A stretch of DNA of 64,000 bases. Origin: Plectrocnemia conspersa (Eukaryota > Arthropoda > Insecta > Trichoptera > Polycentropodidae). The translations under genes were made by a program, and so were the position numbers. The notes under the pieces were generated by a model that was not told the DNA's origin, did not search any database, and saw only the letters and a program-made list of their open reading frames with translations. Where the stretch lies: contig VTFK01000343.1 in assembly GCA_009617715.1 (NCBI GenBank), positions 620,001 to 684,000 on the forward strand. The letters run 5' to 3'. This document shows, piece by piece, positions 53,401-64,000 of this stretch; within the stretch, counting starts at the first letter, position 1, and the number at the start of each line of letters is the position of its first letter.

Positions 53401-54630
53401 AGTGACAACATTTAAATATATATGGCGTACAAAATATTAAAGCTGAACTAATTCACTAAGATGTATTTTGTAATACCATAGTAAAAAGTCGATTCCAAAA
53501 ATATACCTCTAAATGCTTATAAAATAAAAAATATTCTTATACCAAATGGATATGGAGGTTTACCATAATTCAAAAGCAAAAAGAAATTACAAACTTAACA
53601 CGAAATGGACGATGAGTTTAGCTGGCTCTTACTATTTTAAAAGACTACTTTGTAGCCTACTATATCGAAACATGAATTTGCTAACCTCATCCTAAATATT
53701 CTCAATACTTCATATAACATTGTGCGCTATAAAGTAACTTTGCATGCCGATTAGAAAGCTTTGAATGGTACGTGAACCATTATACGACTAAATTCCATAT
53801 AATAGGTATAATAATCCATGAAGCGTTAACCCCAAATTTTATTTACAATCTTAGACTAACTATAAATGTGTTTAGCATAATAAAAGCCTGCATTAACTAA
53901 AATATATGTAGGACAATGTAATCCAAAAATACATTTAATAACAATTTTCTGATGAATCATTTTATAACTATAATATAATCTTAAATGTTGTTTGATTTAG
54001 TAGTATTTTCGTTGATGTCTTTATAAAATTTTGTTTAAGTCTCTTGAGCTTTAAATTTTTAAGCATTCTTAACACGTATCGTGCCACGGAGGTCACCGGT
54101 GACCTCCGCTAAATTTGACCACTGCGCCACGTAGGCCACCCGTGACCGTCAAATATTTTTTTGAATAAACGTCTAAGAGCGCCGGAGGATCACAAATACA
54201 CCGAGTTTTAGTATTGAATGTGACCTCCGTGGCGTCCCTGAATCAAATGCACACCATAACATTTGACTTTTTTTTTGTAAACTAAATTATTTTAGGAAAA
54301 TTATATAATATAATCAACTATGGATCTTTTGTATTATATTTAGCGTATACGAACTATATAGTGAAATTCAAAGCTTTTATAATATATAAAGAGCATCAAT
54401 TGGTAATTTAGATCAAATAAGCCGATTATTTTACATATAATTTAGTTTTACTTAGATTAGATTAGATTAAAAAAAAACAGTTCTAGAAAGTCTATAATTT
54501 TTTTTTATATTTGTGCATACATATATGAACATAATTACATACAAAATAAAATAAAAAAATCAGGTAAAAACTAATATAAACTAAAAATATATATACAATA
54601 TTAACTCAAAATATTTACAAAAATACGAAT

Positions 54631-56283
54631 TTACTTCGAGATATTCCTATGTTCGGTATTGAAACACTCTAAGCAATAGTGTGGCTTACCATCACATCCA
54701 CCATAATATGTTACAACATGTTTTGTTTTATTTTTTGCGAATTTACTCCCAAATTTCGAATTTAATTTATAGCACCTAATGCAATAACGGCGAACTTTTT
54801 TCGAACTTGACCCTTTTCTCAAAGCTCATGGCGTGATCGTCTTGCTATTGTTATTGATGTTGATGGTTCACTCAAATCTTTGCAGCTCGTTAGATACAAT
54901 GCAAGCTCCTTCCGAAACTCTACAATCGTCATTTTGCTTTTAGTGGTATCTGTATATATAACGTGAGCATTTATTACTGATGTATTGAGAAGAAGCTCGA
55001 TTGCTAGTTTACGATACCATTTTACAGTCTTTTCGCAACGGACTGCAGTAAGCAGTCATTTGGTCTGATAAATCAACCGCTGCTTTTGCATTATTGTAAT
55101 CTTGAATCATTTTGGTTTTCGACCATATTTCCTCTTCGATTTCTTATTGTGACATAATCGATCGTGTGTTTTGTGGAAAGCATCGTCACATCCCTTGTGT
55201 CTTTCCATTTCAAAATTGTCACACCTTTCCTATTCTGCTTAGCAGCAATCTCTCCACGATTGAGTTTTTGTTCGATTACTTCTTTCGGCAATCCCCGTCT
55301 ATTTGTTTTAATTGTGCCTACCAGATGGGTTTTCTCTGCCAATAGTTTATATGCGAGATCTAAACTTGTGTACCAATTATCGGTACAAACAGTGTGACCT
55401 TTTTTTCGCAAAATCGGATGTGCAAGTGTCATTACCAAATTCGTAGGTACTGATCCCTTTATTCGAGAATCTTTTCCGAGTACACTTGGAAACTATATGT
55501 ATAGCCAGAACCTGTGCACAATTTAAATATTTTGAGGCCATATCTATGTCGTTTAGATTTTATATATTGGCGAAAAGAGATTCTTCCTCGAAATGGAATC
55601 ATGCTTTCATCAATACAGATGCTTTCTTTCGGATCGTAATATTTTTTTAAATTTTCATTTAGAAAATCAATAATGTTTCTAACTTTCGCTAATCGATCTT
55701 CTGGGTCGGCAGTCGTGTTGTCAGTGAAATGTAGCATTTGAAGTAATATTTCAAATCTATTTCGGCTCATGACAGATTGTGGAAATGTTTGTCGGAATGC
55801 AATATCTTTACTCCAATACAGATGAAGACTGGGAAGTTTGACTAATCCCATCCATATCAGCAGGCCGAAAAACCTCTTCATTTCATTCTTGTTAGTGGAT
55901 GACCAAGAATGTAGCCTGGAAGATGATCCAAGAACCTTGCCTTCCAGCACTTGCGTGGCGTATCTATTTGATTCCATTGCGATCGTTTCGAACATATCGT
56001 CGGTTACTAATAGTCGGAAAAATTCATTAGGCTTTCCATGAAACAGCGTCGCTGCAATGTCAGCTTTGACTCCGGATAGACTCCCAAATGGTGGCACACT
56101 AGTTGATGCACCCACAGGATTGAACCACTCATTAGAAACAATACTATCACTATCACTTTTTTCCGTATCACTTTCACTATTTTCTTCTGGCAATAGTTGC
56201 CGACGATGGATAATATTACTGATACCAGTAAATGAATCACTATCTTCATCTGATACACAGCTTGTCATATTTGGAGGGGACAT
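54631..56283 (-). pseudogene. piggyBac-type transposase, frameshifted
   Basis: The intact transposase would cut and paste the element at TTAA sites using a DDD catalytic core. An acidic N-terminal region (SDSD/ESDTEKSDSDS) is followed by the core. The first aspartate is in CIDESMIPFRGR (about residue 225 of the first frame, starting at the ATG at 56283). The second is in CTDNWYTS (frame at 55091-55438). The third is in AVDLSDQ, near 55,060-55,080. A Cys-rich C-terminal zinc domain has YCIRCY and CLECF (54,631-54,822). Frame changes occur near 55,471, 55,112, 55,030 and 54,820, mostly at A-runs, so no full protein can be made. The order of domains is complete and divergence looks modest, so this is a fairly recent death. 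Confidence 0.93.
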
Positions 56284-56830
56284 AACTGAAAAATATTTTT
56301 AATAAAACTGAATAAAAAATAATGGCAAAAAAATTGATTTATAAAAGAAAGATGAAAAAAATTACAAACCTATTTTATGTATCGAAATCAAGATGTATCC
56401 ACAAAAAGTATGTATGAGAGCAACGATATTTTTAAAAATATATTGTATATACGTGAATACTTATACATAAAATATTTCAGAATAGTATACTCATGCAAGT
56501 CAGAATGAAATGATGAGTAAAAATGAAAAGTATTCATATTTATACAATTATCAAAAAATTATCTAAGCCAATAACATTTTAGAAATAATCCTATTTGTTC
56601 GTTAGTGAATATTAGTAACCCCTCTCTATTCCTGGAAGTAAACAATAAGACAAAATCATACTGGGGTGGTTTTTATGTAAATATGATTATACAAGAGACA
56701 CATTCTTATTGCTTATTGTATAAGACAAATGTCACCATAAATTAGATACATATATGTATACAACAGAAAAGGGTTTCATTCTTTTCAGTTTACAGATAAT
56801 TATTATATGATTTCAACAAAGAAGTATAAT

Positions 56831-57262
56831 GGTCCTAAACTCGTCCTAAATCGCTGGAATAGATATAATAGAATATCTTTTTTTCGAAGGGTATAACTAT
56901 TTGTGATTAAAACAAAGAAGTCGGATGGCCCTCAAATTATTGTATTCTTTGTTATATTTTCGACAAGGATTAGTAATTGAAGCTCTTATGTTTCATGGTG
57001 CAACATATAACAATGGAGTTTTGGTATTACCGCGCGCCGTGGGGTGGTTCTAAACTCGCCCTAAATTACTGGAATAGATATAATGGAATATACTTTTTTT
57101 TCTAAGGGTATAACTATTTGTGACTAAAACAAAAAAATTAGGATGGCCCTCAAATTATTGTATTCTTTTGTTATATTTTAGACAAGGATTAGTAATTAAA
57201 GCTCTTATGTTTAATGGCACAACACATAACAATAGATTTTGGTATTGCCGTGCGCCGTGGGG
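56831..57262. repeat. Two-copy tandem duplication of about 215 bp inside the piggyBac element
   Basis: Copy 1 (56831-57045) and copy 2 (57046-57262) share GGTYCTAAACTCG, GATGGCCCTCAAATTATTGT, GACAAGGATTAGTAATT and GCGCCGTGGGGTG, with a handful of differences. They lie in the 5' untranslated region upstream of the transposase start and toward the right end, where regulatory or binding sequences would be expected. Confidence 0.9.
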
Positions 57263-57419
57263 TGACCCACGCACTAAATAACATACTATAATAGTTTTTT
57301 TTTAAATAAACTATTATTTATCACCCTTATATATAAACAAATAATATACTATATAATTTGTTAAATGGCGCAGTGAGTTTTTTTAACTAAATATGCTGTG
57401 GCACGATACGTGTTAAAAA

Positions 57420-58736
57420 GCGAATTGATAAATAATATAAATACAATTTATTAATTTCGATGATGGTTTTAAAACTTCATGGGGACAGTTTCGCAGCCAT
57501 CGGCAGAGAACTGAATGAAAGATAATATAACAAATATAACAACACAGTCTTATAATCTAAATGCATAGGTTTCTCCACAATAAACTAGAAAATAAAAACA
57601 CAAGGTTACTAATTTAAAAAATGTGACTTTAGCAACAAATATAAACTTGTTACATTCAGTTTAATAAATATATTTATAAAATAAGTTACATTATCGTGTA
57701 TATCATAACATATTCAATTCACAATTTATTAAACGCAATTATAAAATTTAGATAAATATATTAACGATTCACAAATAGAACGGATTAGACACTTTGCAAT
57801 AATAAGCACACCGTGAGATTTCTCAGAAGCCGGGACTGGCACTTCACGTAACGACAACGACCATTTGTTTCTTCGGAACAACAGCTTTTCATGTGAAAAA
57901 CTTAAATACTGAGGCAACAACACCCTTACTTGTTCAAACACGATCACAATGCGAAAAGGCAGATGAGACATTATAAAATTTCATTCAAACACAGTTTAAT
58001 TTTGTTATCCAGATACCACCACATAAAATAAAAAATAATTTCAATTCATTATATCATTATACACATTTACAATAATTATAAATCAACAGCAATATAATCA
58101 ATTACAACCATTTTGATGGGAATGTGTAAAAAATAGTCTATGAACATTCAATACAAATTGTCTAGTAAAAAATTTAACCATCGTAAACAAGTCACAGCGT
58201 AAAAGTCATCGCTTATGTACATATTCATAAATATAATGTCAATGCATAACTGATTCAAAATGAATTTAACATTGTTAAATGAATAATTAAATAACCATTA
58301 TCGTATGTTTTTGTAATACTGAGAATATTTTGTCAAAAATAAAATGAAAAACACCGAAAGCGGTGCGATTTTTTTGGGATAATCTTTGTGAACATATTGT
58401 AAATAAATCAATTCGAAGAAAAGCTATGTTTACACAGCTTCCAAAAACGCACCGCCGCTCGAAGGCACCTTTCCATAAAAATATTTAAATTGCAATTCAT
58501 ATTTAATATCATATAATTTTGATGAACTGCTTAAAAGAAAACCTAATTAATTTTAAAAATACATAAGATTGCCTTCCATTATTTTAATTTAAAAAAAACT
58601 GACATTACTAATTATTATACTATAAATATGTATGTATAAAAACAGTTAATCGTTAGTCATATTAATAAAAAAAAGGCAGATGAATATCATTTAATAGGAA
58701 TTGCACAGTGAAAATAAACGAAAATGAAAACATCAA
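57420..58736. other. 3' flank and probable 3' untranslated region of the GKAP-family gene
   Basis: AT-rich sequence with a GC-richer patch at about 57,780-57,960, where a short minus-strand frame has no domain. A CACCGAAAGCGGTGCG near 58,352 has hairpin potential (CACCG/CGGTG). Confidence 0.45.
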
Positions 58737-58982
58737 TCAACTCGCTTGCTCCGATTTATTCGGTAAGTCTGAAGGTGGTTGATTAGCAAATATCTCTACT
58801 GATGCTTTTGATTGTAATTTTGCAGCACGGCGTTTCGCCTCTATTAAAGCTTTCCTTTCTTCGTCCCTCTTTTTGGACAACGCTGATTTTGAAGCCGGAG
58901 CAGATTCACATTTAGATTTGATGGATTTTTTAGCATTCGAATATGGTTTTGATTGTACGTCAGCTCGTTTCTTTGTAGGGAT
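58737..58982 (-). CDS. vlc: GKAP-family gene, last coding exon
   Basis: Acceptor ATACATTTTGCAG leads into 81 codons and a TGA at 58739-58737. It is rich in Lys/Arg/Glu/Ala (KKRDEERKALIEAKRRAAK), probably a charged helix. The 3' untranslated region runs leftwards; candidate ATTAAA/AATAAA signals lie near 58,583 and 57,727, and neither is certain. Confidence 0.92.
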   Translation of the reverse strand: MPTKKRADVQSKPYSNAKKSIKSKCESAPASKSALSKKRDEERKALIEAKRRAAKLQSKASVEIFANQPPSDLPNKSEQAS

Positions 58983-61900
58983 CTGCAAAATGTATAAAAA
59001 AAGTCGATTAGAACAAAGAACATCGATCATTTATTTTTAATTTATATAATTTAATAAATCACCATTTTCCAACCAGTACTGCGCATGGAATCGATTTGTT
59101 CGAATAAAATTCCAATATCGTCGACTTGAAGATAGACCATATCCCAAAACCCTCGCAAGTCTTCGATGGTGGTGGGAAATTTATTATCAAGCTGGGCGTT
59201 TAAATTTTTGAAACACAAACCTGAAAATAAAAAAAATACACATTAAAAATACTGAAAAGATATTTATATCATATATTTAATAAAGACACATTTTTAAGAA
59301 TTATGTATTTATTTTAGTTAAAAAAATTGTTTTAAGAATATTCGGAATGATTTTAGAATATATTGTTTAAAACATCTAAGTTTTTATAGAATTCATGAAG
59401 TTAGATGCAGGTTAAATAATAAGAATCTGATTTATTTGCTTTAGTTGACAAAATTTATTTATCAGTTATTTAAAAAAAATGTTTATAGATGTCTTCATAT
59501 AAATATGTAAAAATAATAAAATATTTTTATTTATAATGCATGATTTTTAAGATACAACAGCATTATTCTCACACAGAATAATCAATTAACCCTTTGTTGC
59601 CAAAATTTTTAGTATTATCATCTAAATTTGATGTATCGCATAATATAAAAATTATGTCTACAGAAGCATTTATCCTACAGCTCATTAAAATGTATCTTAT
59701 GTTGTCTTCGATGATGGCATCAGATCCAGCAATTCTTGCAAAAGTCGATTTATCGGATTTCGGCAATTAATGGGTTAGTTTTTATAAATTTAAATTTAAA
59801 AAATAATTATCAGTCATAAATATTTAAATTAGATTAACACAAAATTAAATTAAAATGTCAGTTGATGACATTCTGCATTCTGGCCGCAACTTAAAGTAGG
59901 ATGTTTTACTGAAATTCAGCGAGATTAGCTGGCAACCCTTAACAGTATTCCAGTTCCCTGAAGCGGGATTGTAATTTGGTAAATAACTTTTAAAAAATTA
60001 TAATTAGATAGAAAAAGTTCTAAAAATATTTTTTTTAAATAATTCTGTATGGAAAAAATTGCAGAAATTTTCTCACAAACTTTACAAAAAAAACTCCATA
60101 ATAGTAAAATTCACATGAAGGATTAAAACTTGGTTGTTAATTTCTATACTTTTTTTCTTATAGATCCAAAAATAAAATATTAGAATTACAAATTTTCTAG
60201 CAACTCTGCAAAAATTTTGAAACGTTTCTGTAAAATTACTTGGTATTTGATACATTGAGATTTTTATAGCAAACCCATCAGAATGGTAGAAACATTATTA
60301 AATGACGTTAGCCAATGTACACTTAAGGCCATTGATTGATACATTGTATGAATGACACTAACCTTCAAATTGTTTCATTTTCTCTGTAGCCAACAACCTT
60401 GCTTTGCCAGCAGCGACTCTTAAAAATCCCCTAACTTCTTCGGAAACTTCGGGATTGTCCTAAAACAAACACAACATGTAAATACTTATACATCACAATA
60501 TATTTCAAGAAAAAGTCCAGTATATAAATCTCACTTGTACTCCCTGAAGTTCCAACTCGGCCTTTTCAGCCAACTGTTCTAATTTGAGGGTCTCGACATG
60601 ACACAACGCCAAAAAATGGTGACCGTCCTCGCACCCCGTCTCCTTTGGTGCGTTTATATGAATAATTTCAGAATTGTTTATTTGGCTAACGTTTGTCTGC
60701 GTCGAAGCAGCATTATCGACAATTTGTTTTATCACAGGAATGTTTTCATAAGATTCAATAATTGTTTCGTCTACAATCGGTCTAACGTACTCGACTGATT
60801 TATTTACATCGTCGAATTCACTATCAATATCACTAGATACACCAGTCTTTGGAAGTAGATCCCCGTTCGAGGATTTGTTATTATTCAAACTAGATTCGGT
60901 TTTTTGTATAGGTATAACGGTTACGACCAATTTTGTCTCATTTTCGTCAGGACAAACTCTATCGACTACGTCCGCGCCCTTTAGCCTGGAACATTCCGTA
61001 TTAATTCTACTCGTGTTGTCTGCAAATTTGCACAACGGACTTTTCTTGGGTGACAGCGGTAACTGGGCCCGGAATTCGGCTCTGAGATGACGAAAAACAG
61101 GTAAAACACTTTCGTTGTCAACGCAATCATAATTTGAATACATGTTATTGTGAGCAATGCCGTTTTGAATGTTGTTTATATCCTTGTGCGGTGATATTTC
61201 GCGCAGCCCATTATCTCCGTTGAACGATTTCCTGTTCATTTGTTTCTTCTGATTAAAGAATCCTTGAGCGAGCGCCCCGGGTCCGTACAGTCTTTCCACT
61301 CTTTGTTGAATGAAAGATTTTGAGCACTCCGCCGCCGCATTCCCATTTGATATTGTCTGATAACTCTTCGAAGAATGATTTTCCGACGAGATTGTCTGAC
61401 CGTTGGATTTTAAATACGTGATGACGTTTTGCGAACTGATGCTCGTTTCAGACAGACTGGTTTTAAAATATGTATTAGAATTGATCGACTTTGTGGTGTT
61501 GTTCGCCATAGTGCTGTTAGGACAGTTTCGCAGTATAAATGAAGATATATTGCCAATTCTCGCTGGCGATTGCTCTCTTGACTTGCTCAGCTTTTGCCTT
61601 AACGTCGAATCATAAGTAGTCAAATTAGAATAACCGTTCACCGAGCAAGCTAAATGCAGGTAACTAGGCTTCTTCGGCTGAGTGTTGTTAAATTGAAAAT
61701 GATTAGATTGCTTTATTTGCTCGGCGATATCTCGATACACCGGTATATGAGATGTGTTTTCCTCCTCTAATGGACAACTGCGCAGATCTTGCACGACGGG
61801 AGCTGTTCTCTCATGAAATTTTGAAGCAAAGTCTCTGTAATGACTGGCTGTCGAAGAGGGCGTCAATATATTGAGACTCCCCGATGTAGTATCTGTAAAA

Positions 61901-63621
61901 TAAAAACAGATATTTAAGAAATTTGAATATTATTAAAATTAAAACCCGAAAGAAGTATCAATTATTTAATTTTATAAATTGATCCAAAATCTGTTAGTAT
62001 GTATATATATAATATTCACACAAAAAAATTACCATTCCGCAAGCTAATTGATTCTCCCGTATTTTAAGTTATATAAAAATTGTATCTTATTATATAAATG
62101 GTATTTTATTTATGAATAACAGTGATAAAAAATAATACATAATAATATAAATAAGGTATAAATAATAAAAAAAAAAAAAAAACAGAATGAAGAAAAGTTT
62201 ATTATATGAAAAATAAGCACTAAAAAGAGGCATTGTGAAACTTGTTATGTAATGAAAGTTACTTGTTAAGCAATATTGAGAGGATGAAAATTCTCCCATT
62301 ATTATTGATTATATACCGAACATTAAATTATAATAATTCATTAATAATAAACCATTACGCATGTTTCAAAATGCTCACTTTCGTTATTCTACAGAAGAAA
62401 AGATAAAACACAACAACAAAAATGGCATCCAAAACGAAGATGTCGTGAACGAAGATGTAATGAAGCTGGAACACATTTGCTACTTCAAAATCACACTCCT
62501 TAACTGTATATACCTGAGAAATCAGTATTTTCCGCGTCCACGTCCAACGAGCAAGATCCTATCGAATCTACGGACTTGTCCATAGTTTTTACGACCAAGT
62601 TCTTTGTCTTCTCAATATTCAAAATGTCATCGTGAGTAACGTTGATTTCATACGCCGACGAAGGTGTTCCTTCCTTGCAACAAATGCCTCTCGATTTTCT
62701 ATTCGGCGTCAAGTTCGAACAGTCTATCGAGCAAGCGTTCACATCGAAGCTGACAGAGTTTGAAATGGAGGAATGCGAATGTTCACGAGCGGCACCATTT
62801 CTTTGCGATTGATTCGATCCAATTTTATGGGCTTGTTCGCCCTTTACCGCAACATGTTCCTCCTTCGGGATATTAATATCGTTCCCAATTCCGATTACAA
62901 GTGTGCTCTGACTTGTCGTAGAACCGTCATATATGGGCTCGGCATAAATAGGTTCCTGTCCGTTACCGCACTTGTTACTCGCTACAGTTTGTCGAGAATT
63001 TTTTAATCTTTGGATCTTATTAAAATGATTCTCTAGCTTATCCAATCGCTTCTTACACCTGGATTCGTCGGAAATAAATTCGCAGTTTACAATCACGGGT
63101 AAATCTAGCAAATCTGGAGTAGCTCTTCCTTTTAATACGGGCGAACACTCTGCGCTACTGTCCAAGTAAAATTTGCAATACTTCGATGAATGAAAATCGT
63201 CGATTGACGAAGCTTCCGATCGTCTAGAATCCAAAAAGGTGTCAAGAGTGAAGAACGACTTTGGTCTGAAGCGTTTCTTTTTAACGGTTTTACTAGACTT
63301 GTCAGTCGAATTACTTGAGCAATTGTTCAGGTTAAAATTTGGCGCGTTTACCATAGACTTGGGTCTGGCGTTGCTACCAGACACTTTACGATTATCATTG
63401 ACCCTGGAGTCGAGACTGAGAGTTTTCCTAAAGCGTTCGTTGAGCTGCGTTAGCAATCGTCTATGTCGTTCAGTTTGCGGTTCGACGGGCAGTGCGAGAT
63501 AATCAGAATTTACTATATCTTCTTGCAACGGTGATTGAGTTTTGTGAACTGCGAGCAGTAAGACGGGTGAAGAAATTTCTTCGCGATCTGGCAAATCACT
63601 GTAGACAAAATTAGGCATCAT
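58737..63621 (-). CDS. vlc: GKAP/DLGAP-family scaffold protein, vulcan-like (5 coding exons, 988 codons)
   Basis: GKAP/SAPAP (DLGAP) proteins are cytoplasmic scaffolds that link membrane guanylate kinases such as Discs large to other partners. In flies the family includes vulcan. Exons 63621-62514, 61892-60535, 60459-60363, 59220-59063 and 58982-58737 join in frame (2,967 bases with stop). All junctions have GT donors and pyrimidine-rich AG acceptors. The C-terminal GKAP homology is clear: VAAGKARLLATEKMKQFEG, GLCFKNLN, FPTTIEDLRGFWDMVYLQVDD and W-K (about residues 794-907). A basic, charged tail (about 920-965) follows, probably a coiled coil. The N-terminal two thirds is Ser/Asn-rich and disordered-looking, with VERLYGPGALAQGFF in exon 2. 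The C-terminus (EQAS) is not a classical PDZ ligand. The first ATG pair directly follows an in-frame stop; an alternative acceptor at 63599 could make exon 1 internal. The paralogue mars/HURP is the main alternative, and the length and the GKAP match favour vulcan. Confidence 0.85.
59063..59220 (-). CDS. vlc: GKAP-family gene, coding exon 4
   Basis: A 158-base exon with acceptor TTTTTATTTTCAG and donor AAAATG|GTGATT. It carries the signature GLCFKNLN...FPTTIEDLRGFWDMVYLQVDD and ends in GWKMV. It is phase-compatible with exons 3 and 5. Confidence 0.94.
59590..59774. mobile_element. Small TTAA-flanked MITE inside the fourth-to-third exon intron of the GKAP-family gene
   Basis: Ends CCCTTTGTTGCC and GGCAATTAATGGG are imperfectly inverted. 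The left flank is TTAA (59586-59589) and the right flank is TTAG. CCC...GGG ends with TTAA targets suggest a piggyBac-derived miniature element of about 185 bp. Its ends differ from those of the full element at 54 kb, so a different family would have mobilised it. Confidence 0.5.
60363..60459 (-). CDS. vlc: GKAP-family gene, coding exon 3
   Basis: A 97-base exon with acceptor TTTGTTTTAG and donor GAAG|GTTAGT. It encodes DNPEVSEEVRGFLRVAAGKA and ARLLATEKMKQFE, matching the family's AxGKARLL...F core. Only 75 bp of intron separate it from exon 2. It was found from splice phase and homology, being short. Confidence 0.93.
60535..61892 (-). CDS. vlc: GKAP-family gene, coding exon 2
   Basis: Acceptor TTTTTATTTTACAG and donor GTACAA|GTGAGA flank 1,358 bases covering residues 370-822. 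It contains SHYRDFASKFHERTAPVVQD, VERLYGPGALAQGFF and the start of the GKAP region (HHFLALCHVETLKLEQLAEK). It is separated from exon 1 by a 621-bp intron. Confidence 0.92.
62514..63621 (-). CDS. vlc: GKAP-family gene, coding exon 1
   Basis: It encodes residues 1-369 plus one base and ends at donor CTCAG|GTATAT. The region is Ser/Asn-rich, with an RRLLTQLNERFRKTLSL segment, a basic KKKRFRPKSFF stretch and EPIYAEPIYDG. A TAA lies immediately before the double ATG at 63621. A strong acceptor-like TTTTGTCTACAG ends at 63599, so transcripts entering there would start in an exon beyond this one. Confidence 0.85.
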
Positions 63622-64000
63622 TATTTATTTTCTGCTTAAATAACAACACCGTCAAACCATTCTTTGTACAAATTACAACAACCGTGCATGTCATTTCATA
63701 ATACAGTGCTTGTTTATTTCTATACATAGAACCATTATCGTTTTGTATAATAATGTAGAAAGATCCAAAATATTTATGCTATATTATGTTAAATTACTAC
63801 ATGCAAATACTATGTACAACATGTTACATATTTCCATGCTAAAAATACTTATAAATAATAAAAAGTACAGTTTATCAGTCGATCAATTAATCCTAAACGT
63901 GTGTATACATTCATTATCCTACATCACGCAGACAGGAAGCAATTTAAAGTACACTGTTTTAAAAAGGTACTATGCAATGAGTGCATTCCTCTGTTCAATG
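63622..64000. other. Upstream flank of the GKAP-family first coding exon
   Basis: AT-rich sequence with no coding frame. It is either 5' untranslated/promoter sequence or an intron, depending on whether the acceptor at 63599 is used. Confidence 0.4.

Larger units (their letters stand above)
54073..57412 (-). mobile_element. Complete but inactivated piggyBac-like transposon (3,340 bp)
   Basis: Perfect 15-bp terminal inverted repeats, CACGTATCGTGCCAC at 54073-54087 and its complement at 57398-57412, lie between TTAA target sites at 54069-54072 and 57413-57416. TTAA duplication is the hallmark of piggyBac. Just inside the left end is a 20-bp perfect palindrome, GGAGGTCACCGGTGACCTCC (54088-54107), and related GTGACC/CCGTGG motifs recur to about 54,240. 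The transposase remnant is on the minus strand (54,631-56,283). The right third holds a two-copy tandem duplication. The element lies between Dll and the GKAP-family gene. Confidence 0.93.

Overview
The window is AT-rich animal DNA with introns, large intergenic spaces and decayed transposons. It is almost certainly from an insect: the clearest exon is the first coding exon of the limb-patterning homeobox gene Distal-less, and the second gene is a vulcan/DLGAP (GKAP-family) scaffold-protein gene. The insect order could not be settled from the sequence alone.

Layout. (1) Positions 1-6,140 are the first intron of Distal-less (minus strand). It carries a long diverged inverted-repeat element (about 1,030-2,940), a degenerate AT-rich tandem array, an (AT)n tract and three more complex blocks that look like conserved non-coding DNA. 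(2) Positions 6,141-6,435 are Distal-less coding exon 1; the homeobox exons lie beyond the left edge. (3) Positions 6,436-54,068 are about 48 kb without a convincing protein gene. AT-rich sequence is punctuated by GC-richer islands at about 9.5-10.2, 13.1-13.5, 22.1-22.6, 26.4-26.6, 29.2-29.6, 33.1-33.6, 35.2-35.8, 39.6-40.0, 43.0-43.6, 46.3-46.8, 47.8-48.0 and 53.1-53.4 kb. The same stretch holds three tandem arrays with units of roughly 0.1-0.3 kb, small dispersed repeat families, a LINE reverse-transcriptase relic and a pogo/Tigger-like miniature element. (4) Positions 54,073-57,412 are a complete piggyBac-like transposon with perfect 15-bp terminal inverted repeats between TTAA sites; its transposase has four frameshifts. 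(5) Positions 58,737-63,621 (minus strand) are five coding exons of the GKAP-family gene. They splice in frame to 988 codons with consensus donor and acceptor sites.

Interpretation. Both genes are read leftwards, so the 3' end of the GKAP-family gene faces the 5' side of Distal-less. The gene-poor space between them is the natural place for Distal-less regulatory DNA. The islands fit that idea, but this is inference and needs cross-species alignment. The 22-kb island, with three CCAAT boxes and flanked by two different tandem arrays, is the best candidate for a distant promoter. I found no evidence of a wholly new gene system. The most unusual structures are the foldback element, the paired arrays around the 22-kb island, and several long perfect palindromes that match known transcription-factor motifs.
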